Positions 26,530-35,717 of a DNA stretch of 64,000 nt are shown here, piece by piece. Position 1 is the first letter of the stretch; every line of letters starts with the position of its first letter. Made by a program: the position numbers and the translations under genes. Source of the stretch: Collimonas rhizosphaerae (GTDB taxonomy: Bacteria; Pseudomonadota; Gammaproteobacteria; Burkholderiales; Burkholderiaceae_D); assembly GCF_038896935.1 (NCBI RefSeq), contig NZ_JBANDC010000011.1:1-64000 (forward strand). The letters are read 5' to 3'. The notes beneath the pieces were generated by a model. It saw only the letters and a program-made list of their open reading frames with translations, was not told the DNA's origin and ran no database searches.

Positions 26530-27816
26530 ATGCGCAACAACCTCAACCTGGCGCCGGACGCGCTGGAAGCGACCTACAAGAAAATCGCCTGGCGGCTGAT
26601 TCCGTTCCTGGTATTCCTGTTCGTGCTGGCCTGGATAGACCGCGTCAACGTCGGTTTCGCCAAGCTGCAGATGCTGCAGGACCTGCAGTTCAGCGAAGCG
26701 ATCTACGGCCTCGGCGCCGGCATCTTTTTCATCGGTTATTTCCTGTTCGAGGTGCCGAGCAACCTGCTGCTGGAAAAGATCGGCGCCCGCAAGACGCTGG
26801 CGCGCATCACCATCCTCTGGGGCCTGACTTCGATGGCCATGGTGTACGTCAAGACGCCGGCCATGTTTTATGTCATCCGCTTTTTCCTGGGCGTGTTCGA
26901 GGCTGGCTTTTTCCCCGGCGTGGTACTGTATCTGACCTATTGGTTCCCGGCCGCCAAGCGGGCCCGCGTCAACGGCCTGTTCATGACTTCGTTCGCCATC
27001 GCCGGCGTGGTCGGCGGGCCGATCGCCGGGTTCATCATGAGCGCCATGGATGGCGTCGGCCATTACGCCAACTGGCAATGGCTGTTCTTGCTGGAAGGCA
27101 TACCGTCGGTGCTGGCCGGCATCATGGTGCTGCTGTACCTGCCGGAAAAGCCGGTCAACGCCGGCTGGCTGAGCCCGGCTCAACAGCAGGCAGTGAGCGG
27201 CGCGCTGGCGGCCGAAAACCACGACAACAAACATGCTTCCCTGCGCGACGCCTGCCGCAACTACCGGGTCTGGATCTGCGCCGCGGTGTATTTCTGCGTG
27301 GTCAGCGGCAATGCCACGATCGCTTTCTGGTCGCCGTCGATCATCAAGGAAATCGGCATCGTCGGCAACCTGCAGATCGGCCTGATCTCCGCCATTCCAT
27401 TCCTCGCCGGCACCATCGCCATGATCTGGAACGGCATCCATTCCGACCGCAGCGGTGAACGGCGCCTGCACTGCGCGCTGGCGACGCTGGTGGCCAGCAT
27501 CGGCCTGATACTGACCGGTTTCTTCATCGGCAGCGCGGTGCTGGCGCTGTGTGCGCTGACGCTGGCGGCTATCGGCATCCTGGCGGCGTTCCCGGTGTTC
27601 TGGTCGATCCCGGCTGCGTTCCTGACCGGCACCGCGGCCGCCGGCGGCATCGCGCTGATCAATTCGATCGGCAACCTGGCCGGCTTCGCCGCGCCCTACC
27701 TGATCGGCTCGCTGAAAACCTCTACCGGCAGCGTCGCTTCCGGTTTGTACTTCGTCGCCGCGCTGGAATTCTGCGCAACGATCCTGGTCTTGCTGTTCAT
27801 CAAAAAAGTTCGCTGA
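26530..27816 (+). CDS. MFS transporter, anion:cation symporter (phthalate permease-like) family
   Basis: 428 aa with about 12 membrane helices. The signature WIDRVNVGFAKLQM (residues 32-45) after helix 1, and the ARKTLARITILWG loop, fit the ACS family, which takes up organic anions such as tartrate, phthalate, glucarate or allantoate. It heads an operon with a DUF2848 gene (58 bp later) and an amidase, so it probably imports the amide or acid that these enzymes process. Substrate not identifiable from sequence. Confidence 0.9.
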   Translation: MRNNLNLAPDALEATYKKIAWRLIPFLVFLFVLAWIDRVNVGFAKLQMLQDLQFSEAIYGLGAGIFFIGYFLFEVPSNLLLEKIGARKTLARITILWGLTSMAMVYVKTPAMFYVIRFFLGVFEAGFFPGVVLYLTYWFPAAKRARVNGLFMTSFAIAGVVGGPIAGFIMSAMDGVGHYANWQWLFLLEGIPSVLAGIMVLLYLPEKPVNAGWLSPAQQQAVSGALAAENHDNKHASLRDACRNYRVWICAAVYFCVVSGNATIAFWSPSIIKEIGIVGNLQIGLISAIPFLAGTIAMIWNGIHSDRSGERRLHCALATLVASIGLILTGFFIGSAVLALCALTLAAIGILAAFPVFWSIPAAFLTGTAAAGGIALINSIGNLAGFAAPYLIGSLKTSTGSVASGLYFVAALEFCATILVLLFIKKVR

Positions 27817-27874
27817 TTTTCTAACTGGCGCCGGCTTTCCTGCCGGCTGCCTTCTTTAAAGCTGGAACCATCTC

Positions 27875-28561
27875 ATGCACATCTCATTTCAAGTCGACAG
27901 CGCGCAAGGCGCGCGCCAGCTCGACACCGATATCCATACCCTGATCGTCGCCGGCTGGGCCGGGCGCGACCATGCCGCCATCGAACACCACATAGAGGAA
28001 CTGGCTGCGCTCGGCATCTCGCGCCCAAGCGCGGTGCCGCTGTATTACCGCGTCGCCATCAACCAGCTGACCCAGGCGGAACAGGTGCAGGTGGTCGGCC
28101 CGGATTCCTCGGGCGAAGTGGAAACCTTTGTCTTTGCCGCCGGCGGCGAGCTGTATGTCAGCATCGCTTCCGACCATACCGACCGCAAGCTGGAAGCGCA
28201 CAGCGTGGCGCTGTCGAAACAGGCGTGCGTCAAGCCGGTCGCCTGCAGTGCCTGGCGCCTGGCCGAGGTCGCCGATCATTGGGATGAACTGGTGATCCGT
28301 TCCTACATCGAAGAAAACGGCGAGCAGCTGCTATACCAGGAAGGCACGCTGGCTTCGCTGCGCACGCCGCAGGACCTGATCGCCGGTTATACCAACGGCG
28401 CCGCCGTGCTGCCCGCCGGCAGCGGCATGACCTGCGGCACCGTCGCCGCGATCGGCGGCATCCGCCCGGCCCGGTCATTTACAATGGAGCTGTTCGATCC
28501 GCGCCGGCAGCGCACCTTGCGCCATCGCTACCAGGTAGAAGTCCTGCCGGAAGTTGCCTGA
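27875..28561 (+). CDS. DUF2848 family protein
   Basis: 228 aa. The family pattern is visible: LIVAGWAGRDHAAIEHHIEELAALGI, PSAVPLYYRV, ASDHTDRKLEAHSVALSKQACVKP, MTCGTVAAIGG. DUF2848 is related in fold to the fumarylacetoacetate hydrolase group and often sits beside amidases and transporters; no activity is established that I can name. Here it is sandwiched between an MFS importer and an amidase, suggesting a catabolic step in the same pathway. Confidence 0.85.
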   Translation: MHISFQVDSAQGARQLDTDIHTLIVAGWAGRDHAAIEHHIEELAALGISRPSAVPLYYRVAINQLTQAEQVQVVGPDSSGEVETFVFAAGGELYVSIASDHTDRKLEAHSVALSKQACVKPVACSAWRLAEVADHWDELVIRSYIEENGEQLLYQEGTLASLRTPQDLIAGYTNGAAVLPAGSGMTCGTVAAIGGIRPARSFTMELFDPRRQRTLRHRYQVEVLPEVA

Positions 28562-28593
28562 ACATCGGATTCCACACCATTTCACGAGGCCGC

Positions 28594-29952
28594 ATGATTA
28601 CCACGCTACCTACCCTGCAATCCCTGTCCGCGGCGCTAAGCCAGAATGCCGTCAGTTCGGCCGACCTCACCGAAGCCGCGCTGCAGCGCGCGCTGCAGCC
28701 GTCCGGCGAAGGCCGCCGAGTGTTTACCGAACTCTATGCGACGGCGGCGCGGGCGGCGGCGCAAGCCTCCGACCTGCTGCGCGCCAGCGGCCAGGCACGC
28801 TCGCCGATCGACGGTGTGCCGATTTCGGTGAAAGACCTGTTCGATGTCGCCGGCAGCGCCACGCTGGCCGGTTCGGTGGCGCTGCGCGACGCTGCGCCGG
28901 CCAGCGTCAGCGCACTGGCGGTGCAGCGCCTGGCGGCGGCCGGCGCCGTCATCATCGGCCGCACCAACATGACCGAATTCGCCTATTCCGGCCTCGGCAT
29001 CAATCCGCACTACGGCACGCCGCGCAATCCCTGGGACAGAGACGTCGGCCGCATACCGGGCGGCTCCTCGTCGGGCGCCGCGGTGTCGGTCAGCGACGCC
29101 ATGGCGGCCGCCGCCATCGGTTCCGACACTGGCGGCTCGGTGCGCATCCCGGCCGCGCTGTGCGGGCTGACCGGCTTCAAGCCGACTGCGCGCCGGGTCT
29201 CGCTGCAAGGCGTACTGCCGCTGTCGACACAGCTCGATTCGATCGGCCCCATCGCCAACAGCGTCGCCTGCTGCGCCACCCTCGATGCAATCATGGCCGG
29301 TGAACCGCTGCTGCCGTTGCGTCCTTATTCGCTGCGCGGCCTGCGCCTGGCGCTGCCGACCACGCTGGTGCTGGACGGCATGGCCCAGCAGGTTGCGGCG
29401 GCGTTTGCCAATGCGCGCCGGCGGCTGCAGGCAGCGGGTGCGCTGATCGCGGAAATCGAGATACCCGAATTAGCGGCGCTGGGTGCAATCAACGCCAAGG
29501 GCGGTTTTACCGGCGCCGAGGCTTATGCCTGGCATCGCGCGCTGATCGCCGAGCGCGCCGCTGCCTATGACCCGCGGGTGATTTCGCGCATCTTGCGCGG
29601 CAAGGAGATCAGCGCGGCTGACCTGATCGACCTGTTCGCGGCGCGCAAGCAATGGATCGCGGCGGTCGAATCCAGGATCGCGGGCTACGATGCGCTGCTG
29701 CTGCCGACCGTGCCAATCGTGGCGCCGCTGATTGCCGAACTGGAAGCCAGCGACGAGGCGTATTTCGCTGCTAACGGCTTGATCTTGCGCAATCCGTCGG
29801 TGATCAATTTTCTTGACGGCTGCGCGCTGTCGCTGCCTTGCCATGCGGCGGGCACTGCGCCGGTGGGGTTGATGCTGGCCGGCGCCGGCGGCAGCGACCG
29901 CAAGATCCTGGAAATCGGGCTGGCGGTGGAGGCTGCGCTGGCGGCTGACTGA
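28594..29952 (+). CDS. Cytosolic amidase (amidase signature family)
   Basis: 452 aa with the complete triad K80 (PISVKDLFDVAG), cis-Ser S158 (GGSSSG) and nucleophile S182 (GSDTGGSVR). There is no export signal. It closely resembles the Tat-exported amidase at 11989-13458, with shared stretches such as VIIGRTN, GLGINPHYGTP, the AYAWHR block and the RNPSVINFLDGCALSLPCH end. It is the third gene of the MFS-DUF2848-amidase operon, 32 bp after DUF2848, and presumably hydrolyses an imported amide. A strong terminator follows. Confidence 0.92.
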   Translation: MITTLPTLQSLSAALSQNAVSSADLTEAALQRALQPSGEGRRVFTELYATAARAAAQASDLLRASGQARSPIDGVPISVKDLFDVAGSATLAGSVALRDAAPASVSALAVQRLAAAGAVIIGRTNMTEFAYSGLGINPHYGTPRNPWDRDVGRIPGGSSSGAAVSVSDAMAAAAIGSDTGGSVRIPAALCGLTGFKPTARRVSLQGVLPLSTQLDSIGPIANSVACCATLDAIMAGEPLLPLRPYSLRGLRLALPTTLVLDGMAQQVAAAFANARRRLQAAGALIAEIEIPELAALGAINAKGGFTGAEAYAWHRALIAERAAAYDPRVISRILRGKEISAADLIDLFAARKQWIAAVESRIAGYDALLLPTVPIVAPLIAELEASDEAYFAANGLILRNPSVINFLDGCALSLPCHAAGTAPVGLMLAGAGGSDRKILEIGLAVEAALAAD

Positions 29953-29974
29953 TACCGGCTGCATGCTGCCAAAC

Positions 29975-30013
29975 AAAAAGCCGGATCAAGCAATTGATCC
30001 GGCTTTTTTTGTC
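29975..30013. terminator. Bidirectional rho-independent terminator
   Basis: Perfect 15-bp arms at 29975-29989 and 29994-30008 around a GCAA tetraloop, with poly-A on the left and poly-T on the right. It separates the convergent amidase and DUF1223 genes. Confidence 0.95.
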
Positions 30014-30039
30014 GGGCCTGGCCGTCGCTCAGCGAGCGA

Positions 30040-30852
30040 TCAGTGATCGACCGCCAGCCTGGCTACCTGCAATACTTCCCCGCTGTTCGCATTCTGGACA
30101 AAAGCGACGATGCCGAAATTGTCAGCGCGGAGATCCGTGCCGATGCTGTCGAGCGCAAGCTTCTGATTGATCTGCACCATGCCATCCTTCAATGCAAACG
30201 GACCGAGCCAGCGCCGCACGACATAGTCGTGATGCAGCGTCACGCCGTCGTTCTCGCCTGCCGCCACTTTCGATACCAGCTTGTTTTCGTAGACCGCGAT
30301 GTAAGCGTCATGGCTGTCCTTGGAAGGCTGGCGCAGCTTGACCCTGGCCGACAGGTCGAAGCTGCGCGCCGCCGTGCCTGACAGCTTGATGGCGATATCG
30401 GCCGGCGACGGCTGCTGCGCGATTTTTGCGGTCGCAGCGTCAAAAGCCTTGCTCGCGCTCCACTGTCGCAACTCGCGGCCGCCGACGAAAATTTCCGGCG
30501 TGTACACCACGCGGCTGCCGGTGAATGCCGCCAGCTCCTGCTGCCGCACGGTGAAGCGATGGTCGCCGAATCTGTCCTTCCAGCCAAGGTTATCCCAATA
30601 ATCGACATGCAGCGCCAGCGGCACGATGCGCTCGGTTCCGGCCTGGCTTGGCCCGGCTTGCGCGCCTTGCCTGGACAGCCACTGGTCGGCCGGCGGGCAA
30701 CTGCTGCAGCCTTCGCTGGAATACAGCTCGACCAGCGCCACCCGGTTGGGCGGGCTCTGTGCGCTGTAGTCCTGCGCCTGGGCGGCGGCGGAAATGCCGA
30801 GCGCAAGCGCGGCTACGGCAATCTTCTTTGCAACATTGATAAGGTCTGGCAC
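30040..30852 (-). CDS. DUF1223 secreted thioredoxin-like protein
   Basis: 270 aa. Signal peptide residues 1-26 (cleavage after AQA). The DUF1223 signature VALVELYSSEGCSSCPPADQWL (about 38-59) contains a CxxC pair (C49, C52), then HVDYWDNLGWKDRF and VVYTPEIFVGGRE. The family has a thioredoxin-like fold and is periplasmic; the function is not established, though the CSSC site suggests redox or metal handling. It is 83 bp downstream of the pterin operon on the same strand. Confidence 0.87.
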   Translation of the reverse strand: MPDLINVAKKIAVAALALGISAAAQAQDYSAQSPPNRVALVELYSSEGCSSCPPADQWLSRQGAQAGPSQAGTERIVPLALHVDYWDNLGWKDRFGDHRFTVRQQELAAFTGSRVVYTPEIFVGGRELRQWSASKAFDAATAKIAQQPSPADIAIKLSGTAARSFDLSARVKLRQPSKDSHDAYIAVYENKLVSKVAAGENDGVTLHHDYVVRRWLGPFALKDGMVQINQKLALDSIGTDLRADNFGIVAFVQNANSGEVLQVARLAVDH

Positions 30853-30935
30853 GTGGCTCTCCTGGCTGGTCGTCTGCTGCTTGGTCGTTCCGGCTCGCGC
30901 TTTCCTTACACACCAGCACCAACGCAGGCCAAGCG

Positions 30936-31745
30936 CTACGGCGCCCGGTACAAATTGATCACGTCGCGCTCGACCCGCACCAGGTTTTGTCCGGCGTCCA
31001 CCACGAACTCGGCACCGTTGAACGACGGCCTCGCCAGCAACAGGATGGCGTCGGCAATTTCAGTGATCGGCGCGATATACCCGAGCGGTGTCGAACGTGA
31101 GGAAGAATATTCGAAATCGGCCTGGCTCTGGTCGCCGCTGGTCGCCATCAGGCCGGGATACAGGGCATTGACGCGCAATACCGGCGCCGCCGACATCGCC
31201 AGCATCGCCGTCAGGTTGCCCAGGGCGGCTTTCGCCACGGTATAGCTGAAATCCTCGGGATGGAAATTGGCGCGCACCTTCTGGTCCACCACATTGACCA
31301 CCACGCCTTGCTGGGCGCGTTGCCTGGCTTGCCGGTGAAATGCCTGGGTCAGCAGCAACGGCGCACGGCAGTTCACTTGCCATGACCGCTCCAGGTCCCG
31401 CAGCGCAAAATCGGCCAGCGTATCGGGAAAAAATACGGCGGCGCAGTTGACCAGCACGTCGAGCCGTCCGAACCTGGCGTAGACCGAGTCCATCATTGCC
31501 GTCAGCTGCTCCGGCGCCTGCAGGTCGGCCTGCAGGGCGATGGCGCTGCCGCCGCCGGCCTCGATGGCTTGCACCGTAGCGAGCGCTTCCTGCTGCGAAC
31601 TGCCGTAATGCACCACCACCGCATAACCGGCTTGCGCAAACCGTTCGGCGATCCCGCGCCCGACCCGCTTGGCGGCGCCGGTAATGAGCACGACGGCGGG
31701 CGCCGCCGTGCCGGCCTTGGGCGGCCGGCTGGCGTGCTTGTTCAA
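30936..31745 (-). CDS. Pteridine reductase-like SDR (FolM/PTR1 type)
   Basis: 269 aa short-chain dehydrogenase. The cofactor motif is TGAAKRVGRG (about 22-31), the TGxxxRxG form typical of FolM/PTR1 reductases rather than classical TGxxxGxG. Catalytic Tyr and Lys lie in FSYTVAKAALGN. It probably reduces dihydrobiopterin or dihydromonapterin with NADPH. Its start overlaps the stop of the pterin carbinolamine dehydratase gene by 4 bp, which strongly supports a pterin role. Confidence 0.85.
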   Translation of the reverse strand: MNKHASRPPKAGTAAPAVVLITGAAKRVGRGIAERFAQAGYAVVVHYGSSQQEALATVQAIEAGGGSAIALQADLQAPEQLTAMMDSVYARFGRLDVLVNCAAVFFPDTLADFALRDLERSWQVNCRAPLLLTQAFHRQARQRAQQGVVVNVVDQKVRANFHPEDFSYTVAKAALGNLTAMLAMSAAPVLRVNALYPGLMATSGDQSQADFEYSSSRSTPLGYIAPITEIADAILLLARPSFNGAEFVVDAGQNLVRVERDVINLYRAP

Positions 31746-32038
31746 TTTTTGACGGCAGCGTGACGGTCCATGAACTGCGCTAGCCGCAGATCGAGATCGG
31801 TCACGCCGTTGGCGTCATGGGTAGTCAGCAGCACCTCTACGCGGTTATAGACATTCGACCACTCCGGGTGATGGTCCATTTTTTCCGCCAGCAGCGCTAC
31901 CTGGGTCATGAAACCGAAGGCAGCGTTGAAATCGGCAAACCGGAAAGTCTTTTGAATCGCATCGCGGCCGTCCGCCGCGGTCCAGGTGGCCAGGCTTTGG
32001 AGCGCCGCCGCGGCGCCGATATGAGTAGAACTTGGCAT
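31742..32038 (-). CDS. phhB: Pterin-4a-carbinolamine dehydratase
   Basis: 98 aa, normal family length. The signature EKMDHHPEWSNVYNRVEVLLTTHDANGVTDLDLRLA is present, with the active-site HHPEW. It recycles 4a-hydroxytetrahydropterin made by aromatic amino acid hydroxylases. The start at 32038 (MPSSTHIG) fits the family; an upstream open extension does not. It overlaps the pteridine reductase gene (ATGA). No phenylalanine hydroxylase gene (phhA) is in the window, so the partner must lie elsewhere or the pair serves another pterin enzyme. Confidence 0.93.
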   Translation of the reverse strand: MPSSTHIGAAAALQSLATWTAADGRDAIQKTFRFADFNAAFGFMTQVALLAEKMDHHPEWSNVYNRVEVLLTTHDANGVTDLDLRLAQFMDRHAAVKN

Positions 32039-32117
32039 TGAAGTATCCGTTCGTGAAAACTTCAATTCTATAACCTGGAGCGCCGGAATGAGTAAAAGAT
32101 GCCGTATCGAAGGCCAA

Positions 32118-33116
32118 TCACTCGGATTTGGGCAGCTTGCGGTCGAAAAAATCGATGATTTCAGCATTCAGCCTGGCGTGCTCGGCAACCCGGTCAACGC
32201 CCGGCGCATCGACGCACAGGAATGGCATTGCCGTCTTCATTTCGTCGCTGCAGGGAGCAATGAACACATAATGGCCGCCGGCAAGTTCGCCGCGTTCCAC
32301 GCTGGCCGGCAGCAGGCTCAGGAGATGGTCGGTATTCCAGCGGTTGCGCAAGACCTGGTCGTCGCTGGCCTTGTAGATGCGCAGCGGGATGGTCACGCCT
32401 GCCACGCCCTTGGCGTCGAACATGATGCTGAACGGCGCCATGGCCACCGCGGCGCGCACCCGGCTGTCGCTCGGCACGTTCCAGCCGGGACGCGTGCGCT
32501 GCAGCGCCGACTGGCCGCCGGCCGGGCATACTCCATGGTCGTCGGCATGGGCCGCGCAATAGGCGGTATATAAAGCGAAGTTGGGTTTGGCGCCCGCCAT
32601 CACCATGGTGGTGTAGGCGCCGGCGGAGAATCCGGCCATGCCGATGCGCTTGGCGTCTATCGACGGCCCGAACCGCTTGTCAGCCAGGACTGCATCCAGC
32701 GCTGCCACCGCTTGCCATGGGCGCCCAATGATCTGCACATCCGTGAACCTGCCCTCCGGGCGGTCATAGCTGTCGCCCAAATGGCGCGGCGTCGCCACCA
32801 CGTAGCCGTGGCTGGCCAGAGCTTCGGCCAGGTCGGCGTGCCCGAATTCGCTGCCGCCGCTGCCGTGCGAGAGGATGATCAGCGGATGCGTCCCGGCGGC
32901 GATGGCGGCGTTGCGCGTGGCATGGATCAGGCCGGAACCGGTCTGCCACTCGGTCGGCGGCGCTGCGGTCGGATACCAGACCGCGACCGGGATGTCGTAC
33001 TCGCCGCCGGTGGCCAGGCTGACGATGCCGACATTCATCTGGCCGTCGCGGGCCGAGGCTTGCCCTGTCAACACTCCGCACATCAAGATCAATATCACCG
33101 CGCACAAGGAACGCAT
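32118..33116 (-). CDS. Secreted alpha/beta hydrolase (dienelactone hydrolase / PAF-AH-like)
   Basis: 332 aa. Signal peptide to about residue 22 (QASA). The alpha/beta hydrolase features are PLIILSHGSGGSEFGHADLAEALASHGYVV and the nucleophile elbow AGFSAGAYTT (Ser near 166), with a late His in GGHYVFIAPC. It resembles predicted dienelactone hydrolases and platelet-activating-factor acetylhydrolase-like proteins. Periplasmic or extracellular; substrate unknown. It lies 79 bp upstream of phhB but probably has its own role. Confidence 0.83.
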   Translation of the reverse strand: MRSLCAVILILMCGVLTGQASARDGQMNVGIVSLATGGEYDIPVAVWYPTAAPPTEWQTGSGLIHATRNAAIAAGTHPLIILSHGSGGSEFGHADLAEALASHGYVVATPRHLGDSYDRPEGRFTDVQIIGRPWQAVAALDAVLADKRFGPSIDAKRIGMAGFSAGAYTTMVMAGAKPNFALYTAYCAAHADDHGVCPAGGQSALQRTRPGWNVPSDSRVRAAVAMAPFSIMFDAKGVAGVTIPLRIYKASDDQVLRNRWNTDHLLSLLPASVERGELAGGHYVFIAPCSDEMKTAMPFLCVDAPGVDRVAEHARLNAEIIDFFDRKLPKSE

Positions 33117-33391
33117 GTCATCTCCAGGTTAAACAGGAATCGAACCGGCTATCGCAGGCCGGGATAGCGGCGATTGTAGGGTACAGCCGGATTTTCCACC
33201 TGACCGGGATTGCTGATTTGCATCAGCGCGGTGGCCTATGCCGGGTTATCAAAAAGCCGGCATTTGATCTGCTTCCTTGAAAAACAGGCAATTCGACAGC
33301 CGGCGCCTTTTTCCCAGGTATTGTCAACCGAGCACCCAGCCCTTGGCGTTAACGATCTGCACAAGCACAATCATCTTCCAAAGGAATCGCC

Positions 33392-33646
33392 ATGAAATCA
33401 AGCATCATCGCAGCAATGCTATGCACCGTTGCCCTGGTCGCCGCTACCGGCGCAGCCCAGGCAAAAGGCTGCCTGAAAGGCGCAGCCGTGGGCGCGGTGG
33501 CAGGCCACTACGCGGGCCATCACGCAGTGGTCGGCGCGGTTGGCGGCTGCGTCGTGGGACGCCACCTGGCCAACAAGAAAGCCGCTGATGAAGCAGCCGC
33601 CGCACACCAGGTTGCTCCCGCACCGCAAGCCGCGCCTGCAAAATAG
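33392..33646 (+). CDS. Small secreted glycine-zipper protein
   Basis: 84 aa. Signal peptide to about residue 24 (AQA). The body GCLKGAAVGAVAGHYAGHHAVVGAVGGCVVGRH is a glycine-zipper pattern with small residues every four positions, typical of outer-membrane or periplasmic Rick_17kDa/SlyB-like domains. The Ala/Pro-rich tail is disordered. Preceded by AAAGGAATCGCC. Function unknown. It stands alone between divergent and downstream genes. Confidence 0.75.
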   Translation: MKSSIIAAMLCTVALVAATGAAQAKGCLKGAAVGAVAGHYAGHHAVVGAVGGCVVGRHLANKKAADEAAAAHQVAPAPQAAPAK

Positions 33647-33721
33647 GCAGGAACGCTGCGCCGGCGACGCCCGGAACGGATGTTGGCATAATGGCTGTCC
33701 TTGCAAAGATCCTCGGGCATC

Positions 33722-34261
33722 ATGAAATTCCTGGCCATCTCGGGCAGCCTGCGCGCAGGCTCCCACAATTCCGCCCTGTTGCGCGCCATGGCACGCCTGG
33801 CGCCCGCCGGCATCAGCGTCGCGCTGTACAGCGGCCTGGGTGATTTACCCTTGTTCAATCCCGATATCGAAGCCAGCGACCCAGCCGCCGTGGCAGACTT
33901 GCGCGCCCGCATCGTGGCCGCCGACGCCTTGCTGATCGCCAGCCCGGAGTATGCGCACGGCATTACCGGCGCCATGAAGAATGCACTCGACTGGATGGTG
34001 GGTTGCGAAGCTTTTGTGCTCAAGCCGGTGGCATTGCTGAACGCCTCGCCCAGGGCGGTGCACGCCCAGGCGTCCTTGAAGGAAATCGTCACGATGATGT
34101 CGGCGCAGGTTGTCGAGCCGGCGTCGGTCACCGTCCCCATCCTCGGGTCACATCTCAGCGAAGACCAGATCGTCTGTCACCCAGGAATTTCCGCGACGCT
34201 GTGCGGCGCGCTGCTCGCCTTGCGGGCCGCCGTGCTGGCGGCCCGCTTGCCGTCTGAATGA
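33722..34261 (+). CDS. NADPH-dependent FMN reductase family protein
   Basis: 179 aa flavodoxin-like protein. MKFLAISGSLRAGSHNSALLRAM is the phosphate-binding start, followed by LPLFNPDIE, LIASPEYAHGITGAMKNALDWMVG (the family hallmark) and LLNASPRAVHAQASLKEIV. Such enzymes reduce FMN, quinones, azo compounds or chromate. The start at 33722 gives the canonical N-terminus; a TTG start 7 codons upstream is possible. It is convergent with the DUF1304 gene with 1 bp between them. Confidence 0.9.
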   Translation: MKFLAISGSLRAGSHNSALLRAMARLAPAGISVALYSGLGDLPLFNPDIEASDPAAVADLRARIVAADALLIASPEYAHGITGAMKNALDWMVGCEAFVLKPVALLNASPRAVHAQASLKEIVTMMSAQVVEPASVTVPILGSHLSEDQIVCHPGISATLCGALLALRAAVLAARLPSE

Positions 34262-34262
34262 G

Positions 34263-34619
34263 TCAGGCCAGCGTCAGCAAACCCAAAGCGACGATAGCCG
34301 GCACCGCCTGAATGTACAAGATCTTGCGGCTGACAGTGAGTGCGCCGAAGATGCCGGCGACGATCACGCAAGCCAGGAAAAAAATCTTGACCGCATACCC
34401 TGGTGCACCCAGGCACAACCCCCAGGCCAGGCCTGCAGCCAGGAAGCCGTTATACAAACCCTGGTTGGCGGCCAGCGCCTTGGACGCCGCGGCAAACTCG
34501 GGCGTCAGCCTGAACGTCTTGAGGCCGAACGGCTTATCCCACAAGAACATTTCGAGCACCAGGAAATAGACGTGCAGCAAGGCGACCAGGGCAATCAGCA
34601 GGTTGGTGACAGTATTCAA
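34263..34619 (-). CDS. DUF1304 small integral membrane protein
   Basis: 118 aa with four hydrophobic segments (about 4-22, 50-68, 74-92 and 97-116). The DUF1304 pattern LLHVYFLVLEMFLWDKPFGLKTF and NQGLYNGFLAAGLAWG is clear. Function unknown. The gene is 80 bp downstream of a glutathione S-transferase gene on the same strand. Confidence 0.88.
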   Translation of the reverse strand: MNTVTNLLIALVALLHVYFLVLEMFLWDKPFGLKTFRLTPEFAAASKALAANQGLYNGFLAAGLAWGLCLGAPGYAVKIFFLACVIVAGIFGALTVSRKILYIQAVPAIVALGLLTLA

Positions 34620-34699
34620 TCCAGACTCCGTTTTTTTTGATGATGGAAGCCGCCGCCCCTGCTTTGGCAGGATGGCGGCAGGCGAGGTGAAATCCGCTT

Positions 34700-35350
34700 T
34701 CAGGCCTTGGCTGCGGCCAGGCTGGCGTGCTGCGCCGCCAGCTCAGCGTCGAGCGCCTTGACGCGCTGCGCCGCCGGGCGCGCATTGACCCGGTCGATAT
34801 AAGCCTGTATCACCGGCGACATCGGCACCAGCTGGAAGGCTGTGGTCCAGGTCAGAGCGGTGCCCCACAGGACATCGGCGGCGCTGAATTTGTCGCCCAG
34901 GATATACGGTCCCTTGGCCAGCTGGTCGGTCAAGGTCTTGAGCATCGTATCGAAATCGCCGTAGGGGCACGTCGACGGCGCCACCGGCGGATGCTTTTGC
35001 GCGCGGTCGACCAGCGCCGGCTCGAAACAGGAACCGTAGTACACCATCCAGCGCAGGTACGGGCCGCGCAGCGGATCGTCCAGCGCCGGCGCCAGCCCGG
35101 CATCCTGGTACAGGTCGGCCAGGTACAGGAAAACCGCGACCTGTTCGGTAATCAGCGCTTCGCCATGGCGGATCGCAGGGACTTTGCCCATCGGATTGAT
35201 TGCCAGGTATGCGGGATTGCGCTGCTCGCCCGCCTTCATGTTAAGCGCGTGCAGCTGGTAGTCGGCGCCCAGTTCCTCTAACAGGATACGGGCGCCCATG
35301 GAGCGGGTGTTCGGCGAATGGAAAAAAGTCACGCGGCGGTTCGGTGTCAT
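34700..35350 (-). CDS. Glutathione S-transferase family protein
   Basis: 216 aa. N-terminal thioredoxin fold (VTFFHSPNTRSMGARILLEELGADYQLHALNMKAGEQRNPAYLAINPMGKVPAIRHG in pieces) with the cis-Pro of KVPAI and EQVAVFLYLADLY, then an all-helical C-terminal domain. The catalytic residue is probably Ser near position 12 rather than Tyr. Role likely in detoxification or redox; the specific class is uncertain. A ribosome site AGGAGAT precedes the ATG. Confidence 0.88.
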   Translation of the reverse strand: MTPNRRVTFFHSPNTRSMGARILLEELGADYQLHALNMKAGEQRNPAYLAINPMGKVPAIRHGEALITEQVAVFLYLADLYQDAGLAPALDDPLRGPYLRWMVYYGSCFEPALVDRAQKHPPVAPSTCPYGDFDTMLKTLTDQLAKGPYILGDKFSAADVLWGTALTWTTAFQLVPMSPVIQAYIDRVNARPAAQRVKALDAELAAQHASLAAAKA

Positions 35351-35717
35351 GGCATCTCCTGATTTTTTTATGGCGCTCAGGGCATGTAATATATCTCAAG
35401 CATTGCCGACACATAATGAAACAACTAGATAATATTTTCCTCTTGCATTAGTCCAAACCCTCTACTCCGCCAGCGCCCGGTCAAGTTCTATTAATCTATT
35501 CACAAGACCTCCGCAGTCGCCGCAGGCGGCGCAGCGGTCACGGAAAACCAGGGGTTGTCATAGGGGAATCGAAGCGGCCGCCAGCCTGCGCCGGGATCGG
35601 CAAACCAGCCTGGCGCTGTAAGTCAAATGTGAAAAGTGTAAGCAAATGCACGGGACACATTTCTGAAATTCCCGCTTCGTACAATCGATCGCACTGAACA
35701 ACTTCAGGAGCGCAAAT
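35351..35717. other. Intergenic region between GST and YXWGXW genes
   Basis: 367 bp between divergent genes. It is AT-rich near 35385-35460 and presumably carries both promoters. I see no gene, hairpin terminator or repeat that I can support here. Confidence 0.5.
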
